A stretch of 64,000 bases of DNA, taken from the NCBI RefSeq assembly GCF_013408535.1, contig NZ_JACBZA010000001.1, positions 3,866,850 to 3,930,849 of the forward strand, written 5' to 3'. Source of the DNA: Actinopolymorpha cephalotaxi. Lineage in GTDB: Bacteria; Actinomycetota; Actinomycetes; Propionibacteriales; Actinopolymorphaceae. The notes under the pieces are model-generated. The model searched no databases and was not told the DNA's origin. It saw only the letters and a program-made list of their open reading frames with translations. The translations under genes and the position numbers were made by a program. Positions 1 to 8,359 of this stretch are shown here, piece after piece. Within the stretch, counting starts at the first letter, position 1; the number at the start of each line of letters is the position of its first letter.

Positions 1-251
1 GCGTAGGTGGAGGAGAGCCAGTTGAGCGCCGGCCAGACGGCGTAGACGAGCACACCCACCACGGCCGCGGCGACGATGAACAGCTGGACGAACGGCTGGT
101 AGGCACCCCCGGGCACCAGCGAGACCAGCACCAGGGCCGCGCCGAGCGTGAGGAAGAACAACACGACCGGCCCGATCATGATCTTCCAGTGTGTGCGCAT
201 GCTGAGGTAGACCTGCTCGCCGTCGCCCAGCATCTTCGACGGGATGCCCAT
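1..251 (-). CDS. PH-domain-type membrane protein (C-terminus outside window)
   Basis: Partial gene: 83 codons are visible before the window edge. The ATG at 249-251 is preceded on the minus strand by GAGGAG at good spacing, which fixes the start. A short soluble lead (residues 1-22) containing GEQV and a THWK segment is followed by two hydrophobic stretches, about residues 24-48 and 53-75. This layout, with a cytoplasmic PH (bPH2/YdbS-like) domain expected after the helices, is what suggests the family; the PH domain itself would lie outside the window. The role is unknown. It is transcribed in the same direction as birA, 144 bp downstream of it. Confidence 0.6.
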   Translation of the reverse strand, partial: MGIPSKMLGDGEQVYLSMRTHWKIMIGPVVLFFLTLGAALVLVSLVPGGAYQPFVQLFIVAAAVVGVLVYAVWPALNWLSSTY

Positions 252-395
252 CACCGCTCCTCACTTCACCCGACCTGCCGGACGCACCGGAGCTTCCTCC
301 GGATTGCTCGGTCGGCCGGGCTCACGAACTCGGCCGAACCCATGAGGATCCGACCGAATGGGTCCTGACCTCCGATCATGCCCGACCGATACCGG

Positions 396-1238
396 TCAGC
401 GCACGTGCACCACGTCACCGGCGCCGAGCGCGTGGTCACCGTCGGTGGTCCGTACGACGAGCCGGCCTCCCTCGTCCACGTCCACCGCCCGTCCCTCGAG
501 CCAGCGGTCCGGTGCGAGCTGGACCCGTACGTCCCGGCCCACCGTCGCACAACGGGCGCGGTAGGCGGCCCGGAGCCCGCCGTGCAGATCGTCGGGCCTG
601 TCGGCGGCCACGTCGCCACCGGCCCGCCACGCCGCGTACAGCGCCTCCAGCGTCCGGACGACCGCGACCAGCAGGGTGCCGCGATCGGTGGTGGCCGCGC
701 CCGCCAGGCGCAGCGAGGTGGCGTGGCTGCCGGGAAGCTCGGCGGCGGTCGTGCTGACGTTCAGCCCGACACCGACCACCGCGGCCGGGCCGGTCGGGGT
801 CTCCACCCGCTCGAGCAGGATGCCGCACACCTTGCGGTCGTCCAGGAGTACGTCGTTGGGCCACTTCAGCCGTGGACGTACGCCGGCCGCCGACTCCAGC
901 GCCTCGACCACGGCGCACCCGGTGAGCAGCGGCAGCCACGGCCAGTGCTGGGCGGGCACCTCGACCGGGCGCAGCAGCAGCGAGAACATCAGCCCGGACC
1001 GGGGCGGAGAGGTCCATTCCCGGAGGAGCCGGCCGCGGCCCGCGCTCTGGTAGTCGGTGGCGACCAGCGTCCCCTCCGGCGCGCCGGCGACGGCGAGCGC
1101 CCGGACGTCGGCGTTGGTGGACCCGGTCTCGGCGACCACCCGCAGGTCGGTGACCAGCCGGCCGGGACTGACCAGCGTCGCCCGCAGACCGCCCGCCGCG
1201 AGGGGCGGCCGGTCCAGGTCGACGTACGGGGACGGCAT
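396..1238 (-). CDS. birA: Biotin--[acetyl-CoA carboxylase] ligase
   Basis: Joins biotin through biotinyl-AMP to the lysine of biotin carboxyl carrier domains in the cytoplasm; the likely target here is the carboxylase alpha subunit at 31.0-32.8 kb. The 280 residues lack the N-terminal winged helix of the E. coli enzyme, so this is the monofunctional class. Visible motifs are GSTNAD (about 39-44), the adenylate loop GRGRLLREW (67-75) and KWPNDV (125-130) with a following lysine at 136. The C-terminal SH3-like domain is present. No Shine-Dalgarno is seen; a TAGGCT box lies 6 nt upstream of the ATG, suggesting a leaderless transcript. Family assignment is secure. Confidence 0.95.
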   Translation of the reverse strand: MPSPYVDLDRPPLAAGGLRATLVSPGRLVTDLRVVAETGSTNADVRALAVAGAPEGTLVATDYQSAGRGRLLREWTSPPRSGLMFSLLLRPVEVPAQHWPWLPLLTGCAVVEALESAAGVRPRLKWPNDVLLDDRKVCGILLERVETPTGPAAVVGVGLNVSTTAAELPGSHATSLRLAGAATTDRGTLLVAVVRTLEALYAAWRAGGDVAADRPDDLHGGLRAAYRARCATVGRDVRVQLAPDRWLEGRAVDVDEGGRLVVRTTDGDHALGAGDVVHVR

Positions 1239-1244
1239 CCCGCC

Positions 1245-1250
1245 AGCCTA
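1245..1250 (-). promoter_or_regulatory. Probable -10 box of birA (TAGGCT)
   Basis: On the minus strand TAGGCT ends 6 nt before the birA ATG and no ribosome binding site is present, the arrangement expected for a leaderless actinobacterial mRNA. No convincing -35 element is seen. Confidence 0.4.
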
Positions 1251-1297
1251 GGCGGCTTGCCGGGACCGGAAGCGGGGTGCCCAGCTCGGGCCGCGGG

Positions 1298-2581
1298 TTA
1301 CTTGAGGAAGATCTCCACCACGGGGACGAGCTGGTCCGGCCGCTGCACCGGAAGCTCCAGCGTCACCGTTCCATCGGGCACGCCCTTCACGCCGATGTTG
1401 GAGTCGGTGTCCTCCCCGGCGTACTCCCGGAACTTCACCTCCGACGCGTCGTGCAGCAGCTGGGCGTACTTGATCCGGCCGGCGAGCCCGGGCAGGTGCG
1501 CGTGCCGGAACGGCCAGCCGAACAGGTGCAGGTAGAGCCGGTCGCCGCGCTGGGTGTAGCGGCCGTCCTGCGGCGGGGTGAACGCGGACGGTCCGGCGCC
1601 GTAGATCGACCGGCCGTGCCGGCGGGTCCAGCGGCCGATGTCCGTCAGCGTCGCCAGGGCCCGCTCGTCGAACTCGCCGCGCCCGGTGGGGCCGACGTTC
1701 AGCAGCAGGTTGCCGTCCTTGGAGACCGAGTCCACCAGCATCCGCACCAGCAGGTCCGGCGACTTCCAGTCCAGGTTGTCCCGGTCGTAACCCCAGCTGC
1801 CGTTGAGCGTCTGGCAGGCCTCCCACGGGACCTCGCGGCCGTCGATGGTGGGCGGGGTGGCCGGCTGGAACTGTTCCGGCGTGGTGAAGTCGCCGGGGTA
1901 GTCGAGCCGGTTGTTGATGAGGATGTCCGGCTGCAGGCCGCGGACCAGTTTGACCAGTGCCTCGGAGTCCCAGTCGTCGCGGCCCTTGCCGGGAAGGTCG
2001 TACGCCGACATGCCGGGGTAGGAGAAGTCGAACCACATCACGTCGATGTCGCCGTACCGGGTGAGGAGTTCCTCGACCTGGCCGTGCAGGTAGCGGCGGT
2101 ACTTCTCGATGTCGCGTTTACCCGCCTGCGAGGCGCGGAAGTCGGCGTCGTCGACCCGCGGGTGCAGCGTGTCCACGGGATACTCGGGGTGGTGCCAGTC
2201 GATCAGCGAGTGGTAGAAGCCGACCCCGAGGTCCTCGGCACGGAAGGCGTCCACGAACGGCCGCACCAGGTCGCGGGCGGCGGGGGTGTTGGTCGCCTTG
2301 TAGTCGGTGAGACCGGAGTCCCACAGGCAGAAACCCTCGTGGTGCTTGGTGGTGAGGACGGTGTACTTCATGCCGGCCTCGGCCGCGGCCTTCGCCCACA
2401 CCCGAGGGTCGTACAGGTCGGGGTCGAAGTGGTCGAAGTACGGCTGGTACTGCTCGTCGGTGAGCCGCTCGCGCTTCTTCACCCACTCGTGCCGGCCGGG
2501 CAGGGCGTACAGACCCCAGTGCACGAAGAGCCCGAACCTGCGGGCCCGGAGCTTGTCAACTGATGCTTGCGGTGCCGACAT
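1298..2581 (-). CDS. Alpha-L-fucosidase, glycoside hydrolase family 29
   Basis: Hydrolyses terminal alpha-L-fucosyl bonds with retention of configuration. The 427 residues form the GH29 barrel: HWG at 21-23, the substrate-pocket motif KHHEGF at 79-84, and MWFDF around 182-186, where Asp185 is the likely nucleophile. There is no signal peptide, so the enzyme is probably cytoplasmic and acts on imported oligosaccharides or glycosides. AGGAAGG precedes the ATG on the minus strand. It stands alone between birA and ppc with no transporter beside it. The SDR and FAH genes at 21.3-23.0 kb could act further down an L-fucose route, but that link is inference. Fucosidase is the best reading; other deoxyhexosidase activity cannot be excluded. 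Confidence 0.88.
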   Translation of the reverse strand: MSAPQASVDKLRARRFGLFVHWGLYALPGRHEWVKKRERLTDEQYQPYFDHFDPDLYDPRVWAKAAAEAGMKYTVLTTKHHEGFCLWDSGLTDYKATNTPAARDLVRPFVDAFRAEDLGVGFYHSLIDWHHPEYPVDTLHPRVDDADFRASQAGKRDIEKYRRYLHGQVEELLTRYGDIDVMWFDFSYPGMSAYDLPGKGRDDWDSEALVKLVRGLQPDILINNRLDYPGDFTTPEQFQPATPPTIDGREVPWEACQTLNGSWGYDRDNLDWKSPDLLVRMLVDSVSKDGNLLLNVGPTGRGEFDERALATLTDIGRWTRRHGRSIYGAGPSAFTPPQDGRYTQRGDRLYLHLFGWPFRHAHLPGLAGRIKYAQLLHDASEVKFREYAGEDTDSNIGVKGVPDGTVTLELPVQRPDQLVPVVEIFLK

Positions 2582-2708
2582 GGCGCGGCCTTCCTGCGAC
2601 GGACGACGGGTGGTCGATAGGTCTGATGTCTACCAACGCACCCGCCGGCCGAACAAGCACTAGCCCTGACCGAAACCTGGCACCCTCGCTGCGTGCCCGG
2701 GCCGTGAC

Positions 2709-5357
2709 TCAGCCGGTGTTCTGCAGGCCGGCCGCCACGCCGTTCACGGTGAGGAGCACGAGCCGCCGCAGCCGCTCGGTCTCGCCCTCGGACAGCTTCT
2801 GCGTACGCAGGGCCCGGAACGCCCGCAACTGCAAGTAGGACAAGGCGTCCACGTAGGGGTTGCGCAGCTCCACCGCGCGGCCGAGCACCCGGCGGTTCTC
2901 CAGCAGGCGGTCGTGGCCGGCGACCTTCAGCACCCACTCGGTCGTACGGGCGTGTTCGGCCAGCACCTGCTCGGCGAGGTCGGGCCGGTCGCCGAGCTCG
3001 AGGTAGCCGCGGGCGATCCGGGCGTCGGTCTTGGCCAGCGACATCTCGACGTTGTCCAGCGTCACCGCGAACAACGGCCACTGCGCGTACGCCTCCCGCA
3101 GCGCGTCCAGGTCACCGACCGCCTCCAGCCCGGCGCCCACGCCGTACCAGCCGGTGAGGTTGACCCGCGCCTGCGTCCAGGCGAACACCCACGGGATGGC
3201 CCGCAGGTCCTCCAGCGAGGACAGCGCGAGCCCGCGGCGCGCCGGCCGGGAGCCGATCGGCAACTGGCCGAGCTCCTCCACCGGCGTGACCCGGGCGAAC
3301 CACTCGGCGAACCCGTCGCTGCGGACCAGCCGGTGGTAGGTGGCGCGGGCCGCGTCGTCCATCGTCGCGGCCAGTCCGGCGAACTTCTCCGCGGCGTTGG
3401 CGGTGCGCTTCTCCATCGCGGGGGTGGAGGCGAGCAGCGTGGCCGCCGCGACCTGCTCGATGTGCCGGCGGGCGATGATCGGGTCGCCGTACCGGGCGAA
3501 GATGACCTCACCCTGTTCGGTGAGCTTGAACCGGCCGCTGACCGACCCCGGCGCCTGTGCGAGCACCGCGCGGTTGGCCGGGCCGCCGCCGCGGCCGAGC
3601 GCTCCGCCGCGGCCGTGGAACAGGGTGAGTTTGATCGAGTTGCGTTCGGCCCAGGCGGCGAGCGCGGCCTGCGCCTCGTACAACGCGAGCGTCGCCGACA
3701 GCGGGCCGGCGTCCTTGGCGGAGTCGGAGTAGCCGAGCATCACCTCGAAGCGGCGGTCGGTCTCGGCCAGCCGGTTGCGGATCGGCTCCAGCTCCAGCGC
3801 CCGGTCGAGGATGCCGATCGAGGCGCGCAGGTCGTCCTCGGTCTCGAAGAGGGGTACGACGTCGAGGGCGAGCGGCCGCCCGTCCAGCGCGTACCGCGCG
3901 AGCTCCGGCACCGCGGCGAGGTCGTCGACGGACTGGGTGAACGACACGACGTAGCGCCGGCACGCGTCCGCGCCGAACCGCTGCTGGATCTGCGCCATCA
4001 CCCGGAAGACCGCGAGCACCTCCTCGGTCTCCGGCGAAAGCTCGTCACCGGCGCGCAGCTCGGCGAGGGCGCGCGCGTGCACCTTGGAGTGCTGGCGTAC
4101 CTCCAGCTCGGCCAGGTGGAAGCCGAACGTCTCCACCTGCCAGATCAGGTGCTGCAGCTCGCCGTACGCCTGCCGCGGCGCACCGGCCGCGTCGAGGGAG
4201 GACTGGACGGTCCGCAGCTCCCGCAGCAGCACACCGGCGTCCGCGTAGGCGAAGTCGGCGTCGCGCTGCCGGGTCGCGGCGAGCTTGCGCGCGGCCAGCA
4301 GCAGCACCTGCCGGTGCGGCTCGCCCGGCGAGCGGGTGGCGACGTCCTCGGCCAGGTCGGGGAAGGTGGCGCGGGCGTCGGCGAGGATGCGGCGCACGCC
4401 GGCGGCCGGCGGGGTGGTCTCGGCGTCGGCGGTCAGCGCCCGGCCCAGCCGCTCGCAGACGCGTTCGAGCGCACGGAGCACGTGGTCGGCCTGGATGGCC
4501 ATCGCCTTCTGGGTGAACGCCGCGGTGACGAACGGGTTGCCGTCCCGGTCGCCGCCGATCCACGAACCCAGCCGGACGAACGCCGGCACCCGCGGCGGCT
4601 GGGTGCCCGCCCTGGCGCCCGCGATCTGGTCGTCGAGCTGGCGGTAGACCTGCGGCAGGACCTGGAACAGCGTGTCGTCGAACACCGTCATCGCCGTGCG
4701 CACCTCGTCCAGCGGGCCGGGCTTGGTCACCCGGATCTGGGATGTGCGCCAGAGGACGTCGATCTCCTCCAGCAGGCGGCGTTCGTTCTCGGCCAACTCG
4801 CCCGCGCCGAGCCGGGTGTCGTCGCGCTGGGCGAGCAGCGTGGAGATGCGGCGGATCGTCGAGGACACCGCACGCCGGCGGGCCTCGGTCGGGTGCGCGG
4901 TGAGGACCGGGCGGAACTCCAGCCCGGACAGCAGGCCCACCGCCTCCTCCTCGCCGTACTGCGCGGTCACCTCGGCGACCGCGGCGGCGACCGAGTCGCG
5001 GACCGGCGCCTCGCCGGTGTCGTACTCACGCAGCGCGCGAACCCGCTGGAACTCCTCGGCCAGGTTGGTGAGGTGGAAGTAGCAGGTGAACGCCCGGGCG
5101 ACGTTGTCCGCCCGTTCGATGTCCCAGGAGGACACGAGCTCCTCGCAGGCCGCCGCGGCCTGGTCGGCGCGCTCGTGGTCGTCGTCGTGGACGGCGATGG
5201 TCAGCTCGCGGAGCTTCTCCACGTCGTCGAGGAGGTCCTGCCCGCCGTACTCCTTGAGCACCGTGCCGAGCAGCTCCCCCAGCAGACGGACGTCGGCACG
5301 CAGCGGGGCCGGCATCTCGAAACGAGCATGGACACGGGAAGCCTGGGACGTGGGCAT
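2709..5357 (-). CDS. ppc: Phosphoenolpyruvate carboxylase
   Basis: Carboxylates phosphoenolpyruvate with bicarbonate to oxaloacetate, replenishing the TCA cycle. At 882 residues it has normal length. The catalytic His lies in TAHPTEAR (153-160). The sequence GYSDSAKDAG (about 541) and the glycine-rich loop GRGGALGRGGGP (about 580) are both present, and the C-terminus ends QNTG as the family does. I chose the ATG at 5355-5357 because a TACGCT box sits 7 nt upstream on the minus strand, fitting a leaderless start. A longer in-frame extension to 5468 has no family-like sequence. The gene diverges from the carboxylase beta gene at 5663. Confidence 0.96.
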   Translation of the reverse strand: MPTSQASRVHARFEMPAPLRADVRLLGELLGTVLKEYGGQDLLDDVEKLRELTIAVHDDDHERADQAAAACEELVSSWDIERADNVARAFTCYFHLTNLAEEFQRVRALREYDTGEAPVRDSVAAAVAEVTAQYGEEEAVGLLSGLEFRPVLTAHPTEARRRAVSSTIRRISTLLAQRDDTRLGAGELAENERRLLEEIDVLWRTSQIRVTKPGPLDEVRTAMTVFDDTLFQVLPQVYRQLDDQIAGARAGTQPPRVPAFVRLGSWIGGDRDGNPFVTAAFTQKAMAIQADHVLRALERVCERLGRALTADAETTPPAAGVRRILADARATFPDLAEDVATRSPGEPHRQVLLLAARKLAATRQRDADFAYADAGVLLRELRTVQSSLDAAGAPRQAYGELQHLIWQVETFGFHLAELEVRQHSKVHARALAELRAGDELSPETEEVLAVFRVMAQIQQRFGADACRRYVVSFTQSVDDLAAVPELARYALDGRPLALDVVPLFETEDDLRASIGILDRALELEPIRNRLAETDRRFEVMLGYSDSAKDAGPLSATLALYEAQAALAAWAERNSIKLTLFHGRGGALGRGGGPANRAVLAQAPGSVSGRFKLTEQGEVIFARYGDPIIARRHIEQVAAATLLASTPAMEKRTANAAEKFAGLAATMDDAARATYHRLVRSDGFAEWFARVTPVEELGQLPIGSRPARRGLALSSLEDLRAIPWVFAWTQARVNLTGWYGVGAGLEAVGDLDALREAYAQWPLFAVTLDNVEMSLAKTDARIARGYLELGDRPDLAEQVLAEHARTTEWVLKVAGHDRLLENRRVLGRAVELRNPYVDALSYLQLRAFRALRTQKLSEGETERLRRLVLLTVNGVAAGLQNTG

Positions 5358-5662
5358 ATTGGCAAGCGTAGTCGGCCCGCGTGTGAGCCTCTCGGCGCGC
5401 CGGTACGACCACGAAACGGCCACGGCGCGGCTCGGATTTCGGGCGGCTCGGAGGCTGTCGTTCCGCATCCGGGTGGTATCCGAGGGTAGGTGTCGGCCTG
5501 GCCGGACCTGCGCGGTCCTGTGCGGTCCTGCGTAGCCCTGCGCGACGTCGGCCGGTTGTGCGGGGCATTTCAGGGTTTGGCCACGAGCCGGAGCACCGCC
5601 CGGGCGACGACGGCGGAGTAGAGTCTCGGCCGCACCGAAAGAGCTGGGGTTGGGGAGGATCG
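5358..5662. other. Divergent intergenic region between ppc and carboxylase beta gene
   Basis: About 305 bp between two divergently transcribed genes. It holds the putative ppc -10 box at the left end and GGGGAGGAT, the ribosome binding site of the right-hand gene, at 5652-5660. Short TGCGGTCCTG-type repeats lie around 5509-5530. I see no further gene. Confidence 0.5.
5365..5370 (-). promoter_or_regulatory. Probable -10 box of ppc (TACGCT)
   Basis: TACGCT on the minus strand ends 7 nt before the chosen ppc ATG, with no Shine-Dalgarno between. It supports that start and a leaderless mRNA. Confidence 0.4.
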
Positions 5663-7342
5663 ATGGCAGCCGGGCAACCGGACAGCGCCCGCGAGCAGGG
5701 GGCCCGCGAGCAGGGCGCCGGGGACAGCGACCCGGCGGACGCCGACCGCGACGGCGCGATCGACATCCACTCGACCGCCGGCAAGCTCGCCGACCTCGAA
5801 CGCCGGCTCGACCAGGCCGTGCACGCGGGCTCGGCGCGGGCGATCGAACGCCAGCACGCGCGCGGCAAGCTCACCGCCCGCGAGCGAATCGAGCTGCTGC
5901 TCGACGAGGGGTCCTTCGTCGAGCTCGACGAGTTCGCCCGGCACCGGTCCACCAACTTCGGCCTCGACGGCAACCGCCCCTACGGCGACGGCGTGGTGAG
6001 CGGGTTCGGCACGATCGCCGGCCGCCAGGTGTGCGTGTTCAGCCAGGACTTCACCGTCTTCGGCGGCAGCCTCGGCGAGGTGTACGGCGAGAAGATCGTC
6101 AAGGTGATGGACCTCGCCCTCAAGACCGGCTGCCCGATCATCGGGATCAACGAGGGCAGCGGCGCCCGCATCCAGGAGGGCGTGGTCTCCCTCGGCCTGT
6201 ACGGCGAGATCTTCCGCCGCAACACCCTCGCGTCCGGGGTGATCCCGCAGATCTCGATGATCATGGGCACGTGCGCGGGCGGGCACGTCTACTCCCCCGC
6301 GCTCACCGACGTGACCGTGATGGTCGACCAGACCTCGCACATGTTCATCACCGGGCCCGGCGTGATCAAGACCGTCACCGGTGAGGACGTGTCGTTCGAG
6401 GACCTGGGCGGGGCCCTTGCCCACAACACCAAGAGCGGGAACGCGCACTACCTCGCCACCGACGAGAGCGACGCGGTCGACTGGGTCAAGGCGCTGTTGT
6501 CGTACCTCCCGCAGAACAACCTCGAGGAGCCGCCGGTCTACGACGAGGGGCCGGCCGCCGCGGTGCCCGAGGTGACCGAGGTGACCGACGTCGACCGCGA
6601 GCTGGACACGCTGATCCCCGACTCGGCCAACCAGCCCTACGACATGCACACCGTGATCGAGCACATCGTCGACGACGGTGAGTTCCTCGAGCTGCACCCG
6701 ATGTTCGCGCCCAACGTCGTCTGCGGCTTCGGCCGGGTCGACGGGCGCAGCGTCGGTGTCGTCGGCAACCAGCCGCTGCAGTTCGCGGGCTGCCTGGACA
6801 TCGACGCGTCGGAGAAGGCGGCGCGGTTCGTGCGCACCTGCGACTCGTTCAACATCCCGATCCTCACCTTCGTCGACGTACCCGGCTTCCTGCCGGGCAC
6901 CGACCAGGAGTGGAACGGCATCATCCGCCGGGGCGCGAAGCTGATCTACGCCTACGCCGAGGCGACCGTGCCGCTGGTCACCGTCATCACCCGCAAGGCC
7001 TACGGCGGCGCGTACGACGTGATGGGGTCCAAGCACCTCGGCGCGGACGTCAACCTCGCCTGGCCGACCGCGCAGATCGCGGTGATGGGCGCGCAGGGCG
7101 CGGTGGAGATTCTCTACCGCAGGGAGCTGGCCAAGGCCGAGGATCCGGACGCCCAGCGGGCGAAGTTCGTGCAGGAGTACGAGGACACCCTCGCCAACCC
7201 CTACGTCGCGGCCGAGCGCGGCTACGTCGACGCGGTGATCCGCCCACACGAGACCAGAGTGGAGATCATCCGGGCGCTGCGGCTGCTGCGGAACAAGCGG
7301 GAGACCATGCCGCCGCGCAAGCACGGCAACATCCCGCTGTGA
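5663..7342 (+). CDS. Acyl-CoA carboxylase beta subunit, propionyl-CoA type
   Basis: Carboxyltransferase subunit of a biotin-dependent acyl-CoA carboxylase; it moves carboxybiotin CO2 onto an acyl-CoA. The 559 residues contain two crotonase-fold halves, with [11 protein letters not shown] in the first and [13 protein letters not shown] in the second. Asp452 in AYDVMG aligns with the residue (Asp422 in Streptomyces PccB, Cys in mycobacterial AccD5) known to influence chain-length choice, so propionyl-CoA is the likely substrate; that is inference. GGGGAGGAT sits 3 nt before the chosen ATG. The epsilon subunit follows at once, while the biotinylated alpha subunit is 24 kb away. The product, methylmalonyl-CoA, could pass to the mutase at 57.7 kb. 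Confidence 0.93.
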   Translation: MAAGQPDSAREQGAREQGAGDSDPADADRDGAIDIHSTAGKLADLERRLDQAVHAGSARAIERQHARGKLTARERIELLLDEGSFVELDEFARHRSTNFGLDGNRPYGDGVVSGFGTIAGRQVCVFSQDFTVFGGSLGEVYGEKIVKVMDLALKTGCPIIGINEGSGARIQEGVVSLGLYGEIFRRNTLASGVIPQISMIMGTCAGGHVYSPALTDVTVMVDQTSHMFITGPGVIKTVTGEDVSFEDLGGALAHNTKSGNAHYLATDESDAVDWVKALLSYLPQNNLEEPPVYDEGPAAAVPEVTEVTDVDRELDTLIPDSANQPYDMHTVIEHIVDDGEFLELHPMFAPNVVCGFGRVDGRSVGVVGNQPLQFAGCLDIDASEKAARFVRTCDSFNIPILTFVDVPGFLPGTDQEWNGIIRRGAKLIYAYAEATVPLVTVITRKAYGGAYDVMGSKHLGADVNLAWPTAQIAVMGAQGAVEILYRRELAKAEDPDAQRAKFVQEYEDTLANPYVAAERGYVDAVIRPHETRVEIIRALRLLRNKRETMPPRKHGNIPL

Positions 7343-7424
7343 TCCCGCTGTATCCCGGTGTAAAGGCGCCGTTGACATCTCGACGCATTGGCGGACCGAC
7401 GAGCAGGCGGAGGAGGACCACGCG

Positions 7425-7718
7425 ATGACCGGTGAATCGAGCGGTACGCCTGACCCTGGCGCGGCTTCGGTGGACTCCTCGGGTCTGCCCGAGCCCGTGC
7501 TGCGGGTGGTGAAGGGCAACCCCACGCCCGCGGAGTTCGCCGCCCTGGTGGCGGTGGTGACCGCCAAGCAGCGGGCCGCGGCCGCGGCGGCTGCCGACGA
7601 CAGGCAACGTGGACGGCGCGGCGCGAAGTCCGGGTGGGCGGCGTACTGGCGCAGGACGTCTCCGCAGCCGATGCGTCCCGGTCCCGGCGCCTGGCGGGCC
7701 AGCGCCCTCCCCCGTTAG
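7425..7718 (+). CDS. Acyl-CoA carboxylase epsilon subunit
   Basis: A small accessory subunit of actinobacterial acyl-CoA carboxylases that stabilises or stimulates the alpha-beta complex. The 97 residues carry the diagnostic VVKGNPTPAEFAALVAVV segment (about 28-45) and the terminal tryptophan/arginine-rich tail common in AccE/PccE proteins. A Gly/Ser/Pro-rich N-terminus is poorly conserved in the family. A strong GGAGGAGG lies upstream of the ATG. It follows the beta subunit gene by 82 bp and is surely co-transcribed. Confidence 0.88.
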   Translation: MTGESSGTPDPGAASVDSSGLPEPVLRVVKGNPTPAEFAALVAVVTAKQRAAAAAAADDRQRGRRGAKSGWAAYWRRTSPQPMRPGPGAWRASALPR

Positions 7719-7739
7719 CACTCACCTGAACGCGGACCG

Positions 7740-8268
7740 TCAGGGTGCGCTGGGGTTCCCGATACGAAGGACCTCGGCGATGGAGTCCTTCACGAGTTGG
7801 TCGTGTGGGATCGGTCGTGGCGCTGTCCAGGAGCCGTTGACATAGGTCCGGATGCCGCGGTCAGCCAGGACGTACAGCGCACGGAGAGTCCGCACGCTGT
7901 TGGAAAGCCAGACTTCGACCGTCGCCTGGTCCCGGTGTTCGATCCGGTCGGCGATCGAGCCGAGCGTCGAGCACGTCCTGCATGCTGTCGCGCCGGACGG
8001 CAGCGACCAGGATCAGCGGCGCGAACGTCCGTGCCTGTATCTCATCGTCGGCAAAACGGCTGGACATCCGCTCACCGATGTCGACGAGCATGTCGTCGAC
8101 GACGCCCCGCAGAATCCAGTTGGCCAGTACGACGTACGCCTGGTCGTCCCTCAACGTCGGATCCGGCGACCGCAGAGCTTCGATCAGTTCGCAGACCCGA
8201 TCGTCGACGTTCGCGTCCTCTGGAATCTCCAGCCCGGAGGCGATGACACTCTGCCAGTCCGTCGTCAT
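7740..8268 (-). pseudogene. Frameshifted small gene, DUF2785-like N-terminus
   Basis: Two reading frames look like one broken gene. From the ATG at 8266-8268 about 100 residues read as a plausible protein (start MTTDWQSVIASG, then SPDPTLRDDQAYVVLANWI), resembling the N-terminus of DUF2785 proteins. Around 7960-7975 coding potential jumps to another frame. It continues as LGSIADRIEHRDQ through NGSWTAPRPIPHDQ and stops at 7740-7742. The unshifted frame instead gives Arg/Pro-rich shadow sequence to 7861. A one-base insertion or two-base loss would explain it. A TATGGT box 6 nt upstream of the ATG suggests a leaderless start. This could be a real pseudogene or a sequencing error; the family match is tentative. 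Confidence 0.6.
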
Positions 8269-8274
8269 CGGTCG

Positions 8275-8280
8275 ACCATA
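8275..8280 (-). promoter_or_regulatory. Probable -10 box of the frameshifted gene (TATGGT)
   Basis: TATGGT on the minus strand ends 6 nt before the ATG at 8268; no ribosome binding site is seen, so a leaderless start is likely. Confidence 0.35.
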
Positions 8281-8345
8281 GCGACTCGGGTGGACATGCG
8301 AGTGGAACGCTGGCACAGGTCCGTGCCCCAGGATGCTCGACACCT

Positions 8346-8351
8346 TAGGCT
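8346..8351 (+). promoter_or_regulatory. Probable -10 box of the DUF885 gene (TAGGCT)
   Basis: TAGGCT ends 8 nt before the ATG at 8360 and supports that start over the in-frame ATG at 8333. Confidence 0.35.
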
Positions 8352-8359
8352 CAGGGCCC

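Noticed and set aside
2913-5489. Long open frame (858 codons) on the plus strand opposite ppc
   Set aside because: Antisense shadow of a GC-rich gene: Arg/Gly/Pro/Val-rich, no family pattern, while the minus strand encodes an unmistakable PEP carboxylase.
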